Source: Vibrio penaeicida (lineage in GTDB: Bacteria > Pseudomonadota > Gammaproteobacteria > Enterobacterales > Vibrionaceae). Taken from it: a stretch of DNA of 64,000 nucleotides. Positions 52,424 through 62,042 of this stretch are shown in pieces. The position numbers were made by a program, and so were the translations under genes. A model generated the notes under the pieces. That model ran no database searches and was not told where the DNA came from. It worked only from the letters and a program-made list of their open reading frames with translations. The stretch is from NCBI RefSeq assembly GCF_002933855.1, contig NZ_BFAQ01000044.1, forward strand, positions 100,869 through 164,868, in the 5' to 3' direction. Within the stretch, counting starts at the first letter, position 1, and every line of letters starts with the position of its first letter.

Positions 52424-53298
52424 TAATCTTCCTCGCTTACGAGCTCTTCGTCTCTTGAGTGTGGGGTGAGGCCCCAATCTTTCCATACTGGCTCAACGCC
52501 AGAGGGCAGCCATAGATTTCTTCCCAGCTCCATCCACGGTGAAGGATAATGGAAGTCAGAACCTTGGGAAGCTAATAGTTTGTATTGTATAGCATAATCG
52601 GCAAGAGTGCGTCGTTCTTGTTGCGCTTGTTGTGGCTGAGCCACTTCCATAGCATCTCCACCCGCTTCACAAAACGCAGTAATAAGGCGCTTTATCCATT
52701 TCGCCGTTAACTGATATCGACCCGGATGTGCCAGTACCGCCTGCCCTCCTGCCTGATGAATTGCATCTACAGCTTCAGGAATAGAACACCATGCAGGTGG
52801 GACATAGCCAGGGTTGTTGCGTGTAAGGTATTTCTTAAATACTTGTTGCATGGTTTTCGCGTAGCCATTATCCACTAACCATTTGGCAAAATGCGCTCGG
52901 GTAAGCGAAGCTTCTCCAGCTATGGCTCTTACACCTTCTAGCACGCCTTCTTGTGTGACCTTTTCCAGCCTCTGCGCCATAAGTTCTGAGCGCTCAGTCC
53001 TTCTTTGTTTTTGTTCTTTGATCAACGTTTGGAGTGCTGGATGATCCGTATCCACACCGAGTCCAACAATATGAATGTCTTTGTTTTGCCAAACCGTTGA
53101 TATCTCAATCCCATCAATCAACGTGAGTGGCAGATCATTTTCTCGAATGTACTCATGCGCAATAGGTAAGCCGTCAACTGTATCGTGATCGGTAATCGCA
53201 AGGGTATGCAACCCAAATTCGAGGGCTCTGTCTATTAATTGTGATGGTGTCAGCCGTCCATCCGATGCGGTGGTATGGCTGTGAAGATCTATTTTCAT
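52423..53298 (-). CDS. rnm: PHP-domain phosphoesterase RNase AM (YciV)
   Basis: A 291-residue PHP-domain enzyme: DLHSHTTASDGRLTP with metal ligands, TDHDTVDG, GIEIST and a late SDFHYPSPWMELGR. YciV is a 5'-3' exoribonuclease/3',5'-nucleoside bisphosphate phosphatase involved in rRNA 5' maturation. Start ATG 53298 has only a weak ribosome site. Divergent from the trp operon. Confidence 0.94.
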   Translation of the reverse strand: MKIDLHSHTTASDGRLTPSQLIDRALEFGLHTLAITDHDTVDGLPIAHEYIRENDLPLTLIDGIEISTVWQNKDIHIVGLGVDTDHPALQTLIKEQKQRRTERSELMAQRLEKVTQEGVLEGVRAIAGEASLTRAHFAKWLVDNGYAKTMQQVFKKYLTRNNPGYVPPAWCSIPEAVDAIHQAGGQAVLAHPGRYQLTAKWIKRLITAFCEAGGDAMEVAQPQQAQQERRTLADYAIQYKLLASQGSDFHYPSPWMELGRNLWLPSGVEPVWKDWGLTPHSRDEELVSEED

Positions 53299-53306
53299 AT
53301 TTATGC

Positions 53307-53342
53307 TTGACTTTTTTTCCTTGCACTAGTTAACTAGTACAC
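53307..53342 (+). promoter_or_regulatory. trp promoter with TrpR operator
   Basis: TTGACT (53307-53312), 17 bases, TTAACT (53330-53335). The -10 box lies inside the 14-base palindrome ACTAGTTAACTAGT (53325-53338), which is the consensus TrpR operator. TrpR bound with tryptophan would block RNA polymerase. This matches the E. coli trp promoter layout closely. Confidence 0.95.
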
Positions 53343-53370
53343 AGTTTCAGATTACGCACTAAGGTTGCTC

Positions 53371-53514
53371 ATGTTACAGGAATTTAACTCACAACATAAC
53401 GACAAAGTAACAGCAGACAATGTTGTAGCAAGCTTAGTGGCTGTAGCAAACATAGTTGTTGCTTCGTGGTGGCGTGTTTGGTTAAAACCTACGCGGGCTA
53501 TTGCGTTAACCTGA
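53371..53514 (+). CDS. trpL: trp leader peptide
   Basis: A 47-codon frame from ATG 53371 (AAGG in front) to TGA 53512-53514. The peptide contains Trp-Trp at residues 33-34 and a third Trp at 37 (ASWWRVWLK). Ribosome stalling at these codons when charged tRNA-Trp is scarce would favour the antiterminator. Longer than the enterobacterial leader but the layout is the classic one. Confidence 0.95.
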   Translation: MLQEFNSQHNDKVTADNVVASLVAVANIVVASWWRVWLKPTRAIALT

Positions 53515-53560
53515 TTTATAGAATCTTGAAGAAATAGCCCGCTCACTGAGCGGGCTTTTT
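53493..53560 (+). promoter_or_regulatory. trp attenuator: antiterminator and terminator
   Basis: Terminator stem AGCCCGCTC (53536-53544) with GAGCGGGCT (53548-53556) then five T. Antiterminator: GCGGGCTATT (53493-53502) pairs perfectly with AATAGCCCGC (53533-53542), using half of the terminator stem. A 1:2 pause hairpin can form from GCGT (53472-) and ACGC (53491-) with GGTT/AACC inside. So the leader can switch between two exclusive folds. Confidence 0.93.
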
Positions 53561-53688
53561 CGTTTTGTCGACTTACTCACATTCAACCGAACAACAATGC
53601 AGCAAAACAACGCTTTCCGAGATTGGGGCGAAGAGTTGAATATGCGAGTATGTATTTTGAGAAACGTGTTTAATCAAAAGGAGGTCTT

Positions 53689-55254
53689 GTGAATAAGGCC
53701 ATAATGATAAAAGAGAAAGGGCAAGTAACACTTCACCCAATGTCCGTGCCTTACAGCGAAGATCCTACACGCCTTTTTCAGGTGCTTTGCTCAGAAAAAA
53801 CCAACAGCCTCTTACTTGAGTCTGCTGAGATCGATTCCAAAGAAAACCTAAGCAGTTGGTTGCTCGTTGATGCGGCTGTTCGAATTGTCTGTCGCGGTCA
53901 CCAAGTGGTGTACGAAGCCCTAACAGAAAACGGTCGTCACCTGATTAAACGCCTTTCGACCAATTTACATCACGATGTTGAATATTCCCTAAGTGGCGAT
54001 AGCTTAGTTTTGGATTTCGAAGAACCTGATGCCAATTTAGATGAAGACAGCCGCCTACGTGAAGCCTCAAGCTTTGACGCGCTTCGTCTTGTGCAACACA
54101 GCTACGACCTTAAAAATAAGGATAAGCACACTATATTTATGGGCGGGTTGTTTGCGTATGATCACGTGGCCAACTTCGAACCACTCGGTGATGCAGAAGC
54201 CACGAACGCATGTCCTGACTACGTATTCTACGTTGCGGAAACCCTTATGGTGGTGGATCACCAGACTCGCCAGTGCACGGTTCAAGCGACGCAATTTGAT
54301 GGTGACAGCTCGACTGAACAAACGTTAAAAGCACGTTTAGCGGATATAGCCGAAAAAAGTCATGAGCCAGCACCGCTAAAAGATGCCCAAAAGCTGGGTG
54401 ACGTAAAAGCCGTTCCAAGTATCTCTGATGAGGTATTCTGCCAAACCGTTACCGACTTGAAAGAATACGTGGTAAGAGGTGACGTTTTCCAAGTTGTTCC
54501 ATCACGACGCTTTACGCTACCTTGCCCTTCGCCATTAGCAGCATACAAAGAACTAAAGCGCAGCAATCCAAGCCCATACATGTTCTACATGCACGATGAG
54601 CTTTTCACTTTATTTGGCGCCTCTCCAGAAAGTGCTCTGAAATACGAGACCACCACCAACCAAGTCGAGATTTACCCTATTGCAGGAACACGCCCTCGTG
54701 GAAAACGAGCTGATGGTGGCATCGACTTCGACCTAGATAGCCGCATTGAATTAGAACTGCGTGCAGACATGAAAGAAAACGCAGAACACATGATGCTTGT
54801 TGATTTAGCACGTAATGACGTCGCCCGTATCTCCGAAGCTGGCACCAGACATGTTGCCGATTTACTAAAAGTCGACCGTTATAGCCATGTTATGCATTTG
54901 GTGTCTCGCGTGGTGGGCCAACTGCGTGAAGATTTAGACGCACTGCATGCTTATCAAGCGTGCATGAATATGGGCACATTAACTGGTGCTCCAAAAATCC
55001 GCGCAATGCAACTGATACGTGATGTAGAGAAAGCGCGTCGGGGCAGTTATGGCGGTGCTGTTGGATACCTGACTGGTGAAGGGGATTTAGATACCTGTAT
55101 CGTTATTCGTTCCGCTTACATCGAAGATGGTATTGCACAAGTACAAGCAGGTGCAGGTGTGGTTTACGATTCTAACCCTCAAGCAGAAGCCGACGAAACT
55201 CGCGGTAAAGCGCAGGCGGTTATTTCAGCAATCCAAACAGCGCATAAGGAGTAA
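53689..55254 (+). CDS. trpE: Anthranilate synthase component I
   Basis: A 521-residue enzyme forming anthranilate from chorismate with TrpG-supplied ammonia. The Trp feedback motif LLES is present near residues 42-45. Catalytic region: GDVFQVVPSRRF, PIAGTRPRG and ELRADMKENAEHMMLVDLARND, GTLTGAPKIRAM. The start is GTG 53689 after AAGGAGGTCTT. First structural gene of the trp operon. Confidence 0.97.
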   Translation: MNKAIMIKEKGQVTLHPMSVPYSEDPTRLFQVLCSEKTNSLLLESAEIDSKENLSSWLLVDAAVRIVCRGHQVVYEALTENGRHLIKRLSTNLHHDVEYSLSGDSLVLDFEEPDANLDEDSRLREASSFDALRLVQHSYDLKNKDKHTIFMGGLFAYDHVANFEPLGDAEATNACPDYVFYVAETLMVVDHQTRQCTVQATQFDGDSSTEQTLKARLADIAEKSHEPAPLKDAQKLGDVKAVPSISDEVFCQTVTDLKEYVVRGDVFQVVPSRRFTLPCPSPLAAYKELKRSNPSPYMFYMHDELFTLFGASPESALKYETTTNQVEIYPIAGTRPRGKRADGGIDFDLDSRIELELRADMKENAEHMMLVDLARNDVARISEAGTRHVADLLKVDRYSHVMHLVSRVVGQLREDLDALHAYQACMNMGTLTGAPKIRAMQLIRDVEKARRGSYGGAVGYLTGEGDLDTCIVIRSAYIEDGIAQVQAGAGVVYDSNPQAEADETRGKAQAVISAIQTAHKE

Positions 55255-55259
55255 AGAAG

Positions 55260-55838
55260 ATGGCGAACTTAGTATTTGTAGATAACTTTGACTCCTTCAC
55301 CTACAACTTGGTGGATCAATTTCGATCGCTTGGTCATCACGTCATTATTTATCGTAACCATATTGCCGCTGCTGTCATTGAAGAAGCCATTAGCAAATTA
55401 GAAAGCCCTGTTGTTGTGTTATCACCGGGCCCGGGCGCACCTTCTGAAGCGGGATGCATGCCGGAATTGATCCAACGCCTGAAAGGTAAAGTACCAATGA
55501 TAGGTATTTGCCTTGGTCATCAAGCCATCGTTGAGGCATATGGCGGTACGGTCGCTGGCGCGGGTGACATCGTTCATGGAAAGGTGTCCATGATGGCGCA
55601 TCAAAATCATGCGGCTTACCAAGGATTACCCTCTCCTATTGCGATTGCGAGATACCATTCTTTAGTCGCGACATCGGTACCAGAATCACTGGAAATCACC
55701 GCGGAAGTCGACGGGATTGTCATGTCCGTGGTAAATGAAGAAAATAAAGTCATTGGTTTTCAGTTCCACCCAGAATCGATCATGACCACGCAAGGCGCAA
55801 ACTTGTTAGCAAACACCATTCACTGGGCACTGGCGTAG
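55260..55838 (+). CDS. trpG: Anthranilate synthase component II, glutamine amidotransferase
   Basis: A 192-residue class-I amidotransferase: catalytic Cys84 in GICLGHQA, and His/Glu in QFHPESIMT. Stand-alone TrpG here, not fused to TrpD as in E. coli. Starts five bases after trpE. Confidence 0.97.
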   Translation: MANLVFVDNFDSFTYNLVDQFRSLGHHVIIYRNHIAAAVIEEAISKLESPVVVLSPGPGAPSEAGCMPELIQRLKGKVPMIGICLGHQAIVEAYGGTVAGAGDIVHGKVSMMAHQNHAAYQGLPSPIAIARYHSLVATSVPESLEITAEVDGIVMSVVNEENKVIGFQFHPESIMTTQGANLLANTIHWALA

Positions 55839-55907
55839 TAAGAACAAAAACAAATTACGGATACTCAGCCTTGCCATCAAAGTCAGGGCAAAATGAAGGA
55901 AGAATTT

Positions 55908-56906
55908 ATGGAACACATTATAAACAAGCTCTACGACCAGCAATCTCTGACCAAAGACGAAAGTCAGCAGCTTTTTGATGCCATCATCAAAGGTGAAATG
56001 GACCCTATTCTGTTAGCTGCTGTACTTACGGCTTTGAAAATCAAAGGCGAAACACCTAACGAAATTGCAGGGGCGGCTTCAGCATTACTGGAAAATGCCA
56101 ACCCTTTCCCACGCCCAGATTATGACTTCGCTGATATCGTTGGCACGGGCGGTGACGGCTCTAATACCATAAACATCTCAACGACAGCGGCGTTTGTTGC
56201 TGCCGCGTGTGGTGTAAAAATCGCAAAACATGGTAACCGAGGCGTTTCCAGCAAATCTGGCTCGTCTGACTTGCTAGACTCTTTCGGCATTAATCTCGCC
56301 ATGAGTCCTGAAGATACGCGTAAAGCGGTGGATGATTTAGGTGTCGCGTTCCTATTTGCGCCCCAATATCACGGTGGTGTGCGACACGCGATGCCTGTTC
56401 GCCAAACCATGAAGACTCGTACCATCTTCAATATTCTTGGCCCTTTGATCAACCCTGCTCGTCCAAACATCGAACTAATGGGTGTGTACGATGCAGCACT
56501 GGTACGCCCTATCGCAGAAACGATGTTGCAAATGGGTATGAAGCGTGCAGCTGTCGTTCATGGCAGTGGCTTAGATGAAGTGGCGATCCACGGCGATACA
56601 TTAGTTGCAGAAATCAAAGACGGTAAGATTGAAGAATATACGCTGTCCCCTGCTGATTTCGGAGTCAATACTCACCCATTGGAAGCCATTAAGGGTGGAG
56701 AGCCAGCCGAAAACCGTGCGATTATTACCGATATTTTGACGGGTAAAGGGACAGAAGCTCAGCTGTCGGCGGTTGCGGTTAACGTTTCTTTGCTACTGAA
56801 GCTGTTTGGAAACGAAGATCTGAAAGCCAACACCCAGAAGGCCATAGATGCGATGAATTCTGGCAAAGCGTATGAACTCGTAAAACAATTGGCAGAGAGA
56901 GGCTAA
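55908..56906 (+). CDS. trpD: Anthranilate phosphoribosyltransferase
   Basis: A 332-residue enzyme transferring phosphoribosyl to anthranilate. GTGGDGSNTINIST (PRPP binding) and KHGNRGVSSKSGSSD are intact. ATG 55908 has AAGGAAG at proper spacing; an ATG 15 bases earlier is possible but less well placed. Confidence 0.97.
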   Translation: MEHIINKLYDQQSLTKDESQQLFDAIIKGEMDPILLAAVLTALKIKGETPNEIAGAASALLENANPFPRPDYDFADIVGTGGDGSNTINISTTAAFVAAACGVKIAKHGNRGVSSKSGSSDLLDSFGINLAMSPEDTRKAVDDLGVAFLFAPQYHGGVRHAMPVRQTMKTRTIFNILGPLINPARPNIELMGVYDAALVRPIAETMLQMGMKRAAVVHGSGLDEVAIHGDTLVAEIKDGKIEEYTLSPADFGVNTHPLEAIKGGEPAENRAIITDILTGKGTEAQLSAVAVNVSLLLKLFGNEDLKANTQKAIDAMNSGKAYELVKQLAERG

Positions 56907-56911
56907 CCACA

Positions 56912-58309
56912 ATGTCTGAACACATTACCAAGCACAACCGAGATATGGCGCAAGTGCTAGCAAAAATTGTTGATGACAAACACGTTTGGGTTGCCGAGCG
57001 TAAGAAATCTCAGCCTCTAGAGACATATCAGTCTGCGCTAGTGCCTTCTGATAGAAGCTTTTACGATGCGTTATCGCAAGATAAATCCGCGTTCATTTTA
57101 GAATGTAAAAAGGCATCCCCTTCCAAAGGGCTCATTCGGGATGATTTCGATTTGGATTACATTGCCTCGGTTTACAACAACCATGCCAGCGCAATCTCTG
57201 TCTTAACGGATGAAAAGTACTTTCAAGGTAACTTTGATTTCTTGCCCCAAGTAAAAAAACAAGTTTCTCAGCCAGTACTGTGCAAAGACTTTATGATAGA
57301 TGTCTATCAAGTGTATCTCGCTCGTCATTATCAAGCGGATGCCATTTTGTTGATGCTTTCTGTGCTGGATGACGACCAATACAAAGCGCTTGCAGAGGTC
57401 GCAGACAGTTTGAACCTCGGTATTCTTACAGAAGTCAGTAACGACGAAGAACTTGAAAGAGCCATTGCATTAAAAGCGAAAGTTGTCGGGATCAATAACC
57501 GAAACTTGCGGGATTTATCCATCGATTTGAATCGAACAAAAGAACTGGCACCTAAGTTACCTGAGGGTACGATTGTTATCTCTGAATCCGGTATTTATAA
57601 CAACCAACAAGTCCGCGATCTTGCAAAATACGCTGACGGTTTCTTGATCGGCAGTTCACTCATGTCTGAAGACAATCTTGAACTTGCTGTTCGTCGAGTT
57701 TTACTGGGTGAAAACAAAGTATGTGGGCTTACTCAAGCGGATGACGCTGTAAAAGCTTACCAATCTGGAGCGGTTTATGGCGGCCTGATCTTTGTTGAAA
57801 AATCCAAGCGATTCGTTGATGCAGACAAAGCTCGCAGAGTCATGAGCGGCGCACCGCTTCATTATGTGGGCGTTTTTCAAAATCATTCCGTACAAGATAT
57901 AGCTTCTATTGCCAATGACTTGGGGCTGGCGGCTGTCCAGCTTCATGGCGACGAAGACCAAACATTTGTAAATACACTGAAAACAGCCCTACCTGAGCAA
58001 TGCCAAATCTGGAAGGCTTACGGTGTGACCGATAAAGCACCTCAGCTTTTAGACCAACACATCAATCGACACCTATTAGATTCCAAAGTTGGGAATCAGT
58101 CTGGCGGTACAGGAGTCACATTTGATTGGTCGCTCATTGGTGAAGAAAAGAACATCATGCTTGCTGGTGGGCTCTCGCCAGAAAATGTAAGAGACGCCGC
58201 GAATCTTGGTTGCCTCGGGTTGGATCTAAACTCTGGAGTAGAAAGTTCTCCGGGCCATAAAGATCAAGCCAAGCTAACCGAAGCATTTAAAGAAATTAGA
58301 CACTACTGA
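56912..58309 (+). CDS. trpCF: Bifunctional indole-3-glycerol-phosphate synthase/phosphoribosylanthranilate isomerase
   Basis: A 465-residue fusion. Residues 1-255 are TrpC (ILECKKASPSKGLIR, CKDFMIDVYQ, GINNRNLRDL), residues about 265-465 are TrpF (VCGLTQADDA, LHGDEDQTFV, GGTGVTFDW). Starts five bases after trpD. ATG at 56912; a later Met (MAQVLAKI) aligns to the E. coli start. Confidence 0.97.
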   Translation: MSEHITKHNRDMAQVLAKIVDDKHVWVAERKKSQPLETYQSALVPSDRSFYDALSQDKSAFILECKKASPSKGLIRDDFDLDYIASVYNNHASAISVLTDEKYFQGNFDFLPQVKKQVSQPVLCKDFMIDVYQVYLARHYQADAILLMLSVLDDDQYKALAEVADSLNLGILTEVSNDEELERAIALKAKVVGINNRNLRDLSIDLNRTKELAPKLPEGTIVISESGIYNNQQVRDLAKYADGFLIGSSLMSEDNLELAVRRVLLGENKVCGLTQADDAVKAYQSGAVYGGLIFVEKSKRFVDADKARRVMSGAPLHYVGVFQNHSVQDIASIANDLGLAAVQLHGDEDQTFVNTLKTALPEQCQIWKAYGVTDKAPQLLDQHINRHLLDSKVGNQSGGTGVTFDWSLIGEEKNIMLAGGLSPENVRDAANLGCLGLDLNSGVESSPGHKDQAKLTEAFKEIRHY

Positions 58310-58347
58310 TCACAAACGAAAAACTCGTTTAAAGTTAAGGAATTATC

Positions 58348-59538
58348 ATGGCAAAACTTGATGCCTACTTTGGAGAATATGGTGGTCAGTATGTACCACA
58401 AATCTTGGTGCCAGCGCTTGAACAATTAGAACAAGCGTTTATTGATGCCCAAGAAGATCCCGATTTTCATGCCGAGTTTATGGGCTTACTGCAAGAGTAC
58501 GCTGGTCGCCCAACTGCTCTAACGCTGACTCGCAATTTGACTAAAGGGACAAAAACAAAACTGTACCTTAAGCGCGAAGACTTGCTTCACGGCGGTGCAC
58601 ATAAAACCAACCAAGTACTTGGTCAAGCATTACTTGCCAAACGCATGGGCAAAAACGAGATCATTGCAGAAACGGGCGCAGGTCAGCACGGCGTGGCAAC
58701 TGCACTGGCTTGTGCGCTCCTTGGCTTGAAGTGCCGCGTATACATGGGTGCAAAAGACGTCGAGCGTCAAAGCCCCAACGTGTTCCGTATGAAACTTATG
58801 GGCGCGGAAGTGATTCCTGTGCATTCAGGCAGCTCCACGCTGAAAGATGCGTGTAACGAAGCGCTGCGTGACTGGTCTGCTTCTTACGAGACAGCGCACT
58901 ACCTTTTAGGTACGGCAGCGGGTCCTCACCCATTCCCAACCATTGTTCGTGAATTCCAACGCATGATTGGTGAAGAAACCAAGAACCAGATCCTTGCTCG
59001 AGAAGGTCGACTACCAGACTCCGTCATTGCGTGTGTTGGCGGTGGCTCGAACGCCATTGGTATGTTTGCCGATTTCATAGAAGAAACCGATGTAGCACTT
59101 ATTGGTGTAGAGCCGGCTGGTTTGGGTATTGATACTGACCAACACGGCGCGCCACTTAAACACGGTAAAACGGGTATCTTCTTTGGTATGAAAGCTCCGT
59201 TAATGCAAGACAGCCATGGACAAGTGGAAGAGTCTTACTCTGTCTCGGCAGGTTTGGATTTCCCTTCAGTTGGTCCTCAGCATGCACATTTGAACGCAAC
59301 AGGCCGAGCGGAGTACGTGGCGATAAGCGATGATGAAGCATTGGAAGCCTTCCAAACTCTCGCTCGAAACGAAGGTATTATTCCTGCGTTAGAGTCTTCT
59401 CACGCACTGGCTTATGCCTTGAAAATGGCACATGACAACCCAGAAAAAGAACAAATTTTGATTGTGAACTTATCCGGTCGTGGTGATAAGGATATATTCA
59501 CTGTTCACGATATTCTTGAGAAAAAAGGAGCGCTGTAA
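58348..59538 (+). CDS. trpB: Tryptophan synthase beta chain
   Basis: A 396-residue PLP enzyme joining indole and serine. The PLP Lys is in GGAHKTNQVLGQ, and the phosphate-binding GGGSNAIGMF is intact. Its stop and the trpA ATG overlap (TAATG), supporting coupled translation of the alpha-beta complex. Confidence 0.98.
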   Translation: MAKLDAYFGEYGGQYVPQILVPALEQLEQAFIDAQEDPDFHAEFMGLLQEYAGRPTALTLTRNLTKGTKTKLYLKREDLLHGGAHKTNQVLGQALLAKRMGKNEIIAETGAGQHGVATALACALLGLKCRVYMGAKDVERQSPNVFRMKLMGAEVIPVHSGSSTLKDACNEALRDWSASYETAHYLLGTAAGPHPFPTIVREFQRMIGEETKNQILAREGRLPDSVIACVGGGSNAIGMFADFIEETDVALIGVEPAGLGIDTDQHGAPLKHGKTGIFFGMKAPLMQDSHGQVEESYSVSAGLDFPSVGPQHAHLNATGRAEYVAISDDEALEAFQTLARNEGIIPALESSHALAYALKMAHDNPEKEQILIVNLSGRGDKDIFTVHDILEKKGAL

Positions 59539-60344
59539 TGGATCGTTATCAAGCTATGTTCGCCCGCTTGGCTGAAAAAAACCAAGGCGCATTTGTTCCT
59601 TTTGTTACTGTTGGCGATCCAAACCCAACGCAATCTCTGAAAATAATGGAAACGCTGGTCGAAGCAGGTGCCGATGCACTTGAACTGGGCTTCCCGTTCT
59701 CCGATCCGTTGGCGGATGGTCCAACGATTCAAGGTGCGAATATCCGCGCTTTGGATTCCGGAACAACACCCGATATTTGTTTTGAAAGCATTGCAGCAAT
59801 TCGTAAGCAATACCCAGACTTGCCAATTGGATTACTAATGTACGCCAACTTGGTTTACGCCAACGGTATCGAGAGTTTCTACAAGCGTTGCTCAGATGCT
59901 GGAATTGACTCTGTACTGATCGCTGATGTACCAACAAACGAAAGCAAAGAGTTTGTAGAAGCTGCGCACAAATATGGTATTCACCCTATCTTTATCGCAC
60001 CACCAACCGCATCCGATGAAACGCTTCAACAAGTGTCTGAATTGGGCGGTGGCTACACCTACTTACTCTCTCGTGCAGGCGTAACAGGTGCAGAAACAAA
60101 AGCGAATATGCCTGTTGGTGACATGTTGAGCAAACTGTCTCAGTTTAACGCACCACCAGCATTACTTGGTTTTGGTATTTCCGAGCCAGCACAAGTTAAA
60201 GAGGCGCTAGAATCAGGAGCGGCTGGCGCTATTTCCGGTTCTGCTGTCGTGAAAATCATTGAGGCGAACGTTAATGATGAACCAGCGATGCTTTCAGCTC
60301 TTGCTCGCTTCGTGGAACCAATGAAAGCGGCAACAGAAAAATAG
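59538..60344 (+). CDS. trpA: Tryptophan synthase alpha chain
   Basis: A 268-residue TIM-barrel lyase splitting indole-3-glycerol phosphate. Catalytic Glu and Asp are in LELGFPFSDPLADGP. Last gene of the operon, followed by a terminator. Confidence 0.98.
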   Translation: MDRYQAMFARLAEKNQGAFVPFVTVGDPNPTQSLKIMETLVEAGADALELGFPFSDPLADGPTIQGANIRALDSGTTPDICFESIAAIRKQYPDLPIGLLMYANLVYANGIESFYKRCSDAGIDSVLIADVPTNESKEFVEAAHKYGIHPIFIAPPTASDETLQQVSELGGGYTYLLSRAGVTGAETKANMPVGDMLSKLSQFNAPPALLGFGISEPAQVKEALESGAAGAISGSAVVKIIEANVNDEPAMLSALARFVEPMKAATEK

Positions 60345-60403
60345 TCGAGCGAGCTCAAACCAATAGGTTCGGCTCACCTCGACTGTTACACCCTCTACTA
60401 AAC

Positions 60404-60442
60404 AAAAACGCAACATTTGTGCTAAATGTTGCGTTTATTTTA
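60404..60442 (+). terminator. Terminator of the trp operon
   Basis: AAACGCAACATTT (60406-60418) and AAATGTTGCGTTT (60424-60436) are perfect arms, followed by ATTTTAC. Confidence 0.88.
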
Positions 60443-60694
60443 CGTTCTGTTTAATCGTTTTTGTTTCACTCGCTTGAACTCGAATAAACAACCTCTCTCA
60501 TATCCTTAGCAAACGTTTGCCCTGCATGTTTATTCAAAAAACCACAGATCACCTATTTTTTCTAACTTATTCGCCTAGGTTATATTGATCACATTTCCAA
60601 TTCGGTGTAAAAAGCCAAGCAAGATTTTCATCTGCTTTTTATTATCCATGCAGATTCAAAATCCAACATCGGCAACATATACAGCACAGAGGTT

Positions 60695-61954
60695 ATGGAA
60701 GTGTTAAAAAATAAGGGTTTATTAAGCAATATCGGCGTTCAAGTTGTTATTGCCATGGTTTTAGGTACCGTTGTCGGCGCCTATATGGGAAGCTCTGCAT
60801 CATTGTTTGCACCTTTGGGCTCGATCTTTATTGCATTAATTAAAATGCTAGTGATCCCATTGGTTGCAGTAGCGCTGATTTCAGGAGCTGCAGGGCTAGG
60901 TGACAGCCATTCTGCGGGTAAAGTGGGCGTATTCACACTGGGCTTTTTTGCTGTCACTTCTGCACTAGCGGTGGCACTAGCATTGATAATGGGCTCCGTT
61001 TTTCAACCGGGCGTCGGTATTGATGTGTCTGGTGTCGAAAGTATGTTTTCAAACCAGTACGCCTCTAAAGGTGAGCTCCCTACTTTCTGGGCGACCGTTA
61101 TCGGCATGATCCCTACCAACGTTTTCCAATCTTTGAATGAAGCGAACATTCTTCAAATATTGGTCTTTTGCCTTTTCTTCGGGATCGCGGTTTCAAAATT
61201 AGAGAAAGAAAAACGCACACCACTTATCAATGGCGTAAACGCAATTGTTGATGCCATGGTTTGGATGATCAATTGCGTTATGAAAATTGCACCAATTGGT
61301 GTATTTGGCTTAATGGCAGACGCTGTGGGTACTTTCGGGTTCAGTGCTCTAACCGTTGTGATTAAACTCTTCTTTGTATACGTTGCTGCCATTCTGATTT
61401 TTGGTTTTGTTGTATACCCAGCATTGGTTCATGTCTTTACAAAAACCTCGGCGAAGAAATTTATCTCTGCAATGAAGAAGCCTCAAGCCGTCGCGCTTTC
61501 TACGGCATCTTCAATGGCTACGTTGCCGGTAACACTAGATACTGTAGAGCACGAGCTTAAGGTACGAAACTCCACTGCCTCGTTCGCATTGCCGCTAGGT
61601 GCAACCATCAACATGAGCGGTAACGCCATTTACTACGGTCTGGTCGCCATTTTCTTTGCACAGTTGTTCAATGTGGATCTTAGCCTTGCTTCGTACGCTG
61701 CCATTATCGTAACGGCAACGTTGGGGGCAGTAGGTCAAGCTGGTGTACCTGGTCCGTCTTTCCTTGTTGTTGCTGTTCTATTGGCTGCCGGTATCCCTAT
61801 TGAAGGCTTGCCCCTGCTGTTTGCACTAGACCGCATCTTCGACATGATTCGAACGGCTCTGAACATTACAGGTGATGCAGCCTGTGCTGTTATCGTGGAT
61901 TCGCTTATCGATGAAGACGAGACCAATGCACAACATAAAGTGCAAAACACCTAA
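60695..61954 (+). CDS. Dicarboxylate/amino acid:cation symporter (DAACS family)
   Basis: A 419-residue transporter with eight or so membrane segments and family motifs: LIKMLVIPLVAVALISGAAG, the serine-rich hairpin ALSTASSMATLPVT and GATINMSGNAIYYG, and a final DRIFDMIRTALNITGDAACAV. It imports dicarboxylates or acidic amino acids with Na+ or H+; substrate cannot be decided. AGAGGTT precedes the ATG. The gene stands alone, with a terminator. Confidence 0.93.
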   Translation: MEVLKNKGLLSNIGVQVVIAMVLGTVVGAYMGSSASLFAPLGSIFIALIKMLVIPLVAVALISGAAGLGDSHSAGKVGVFTLGFFAVTSALAVALALIMGSVFQPGVGIDVSGVESMFSNQYASKGELPTFWATVIGMIPTNVFQSLNEANILQILVFCLFFGIAVSKLEKEKRTPLINGVNAIVDAMVWMINCVMKIAPIGVFGLMADAVGTFGFSALTVVIKLFFVYVAAILIFGFVVYPALVHVFTKTSAKKFISAMKKPQAVALSTASSMATLPVTLDTVEHELKVRNSTASFALPLGATINMSGNAIYYGLVAIFFAQLFNVDLSLASYAAIIVTATLGAVGQAGVPGPSFLVVAVLLAAGIPIEGLPLLFALDRIFDMIRTALNITGDAACAVIVDSLIDEDETNAQHKVQNT

Positions 61955-61986
61955 TTAAACATTCAAAAAAGTTGACTGAAAGCAAA

Positions 61987-62017
61987 AAGAAGGAAGCTGA
62001 TTGGCTTCCTTCTTCTT
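61987..62017 (+). terminator. Terminator after the symporter gene
   Basis: AAGAAGGAAGC (61987-61997) pairs with GCTTCCTTCTT (62004-62014), then CTT. It may also serve the convergent gene at 62043. Confidence 0.8.
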
Positions 62018-62042
62018 AAATATTTTTCCACCTGCGTATTGT

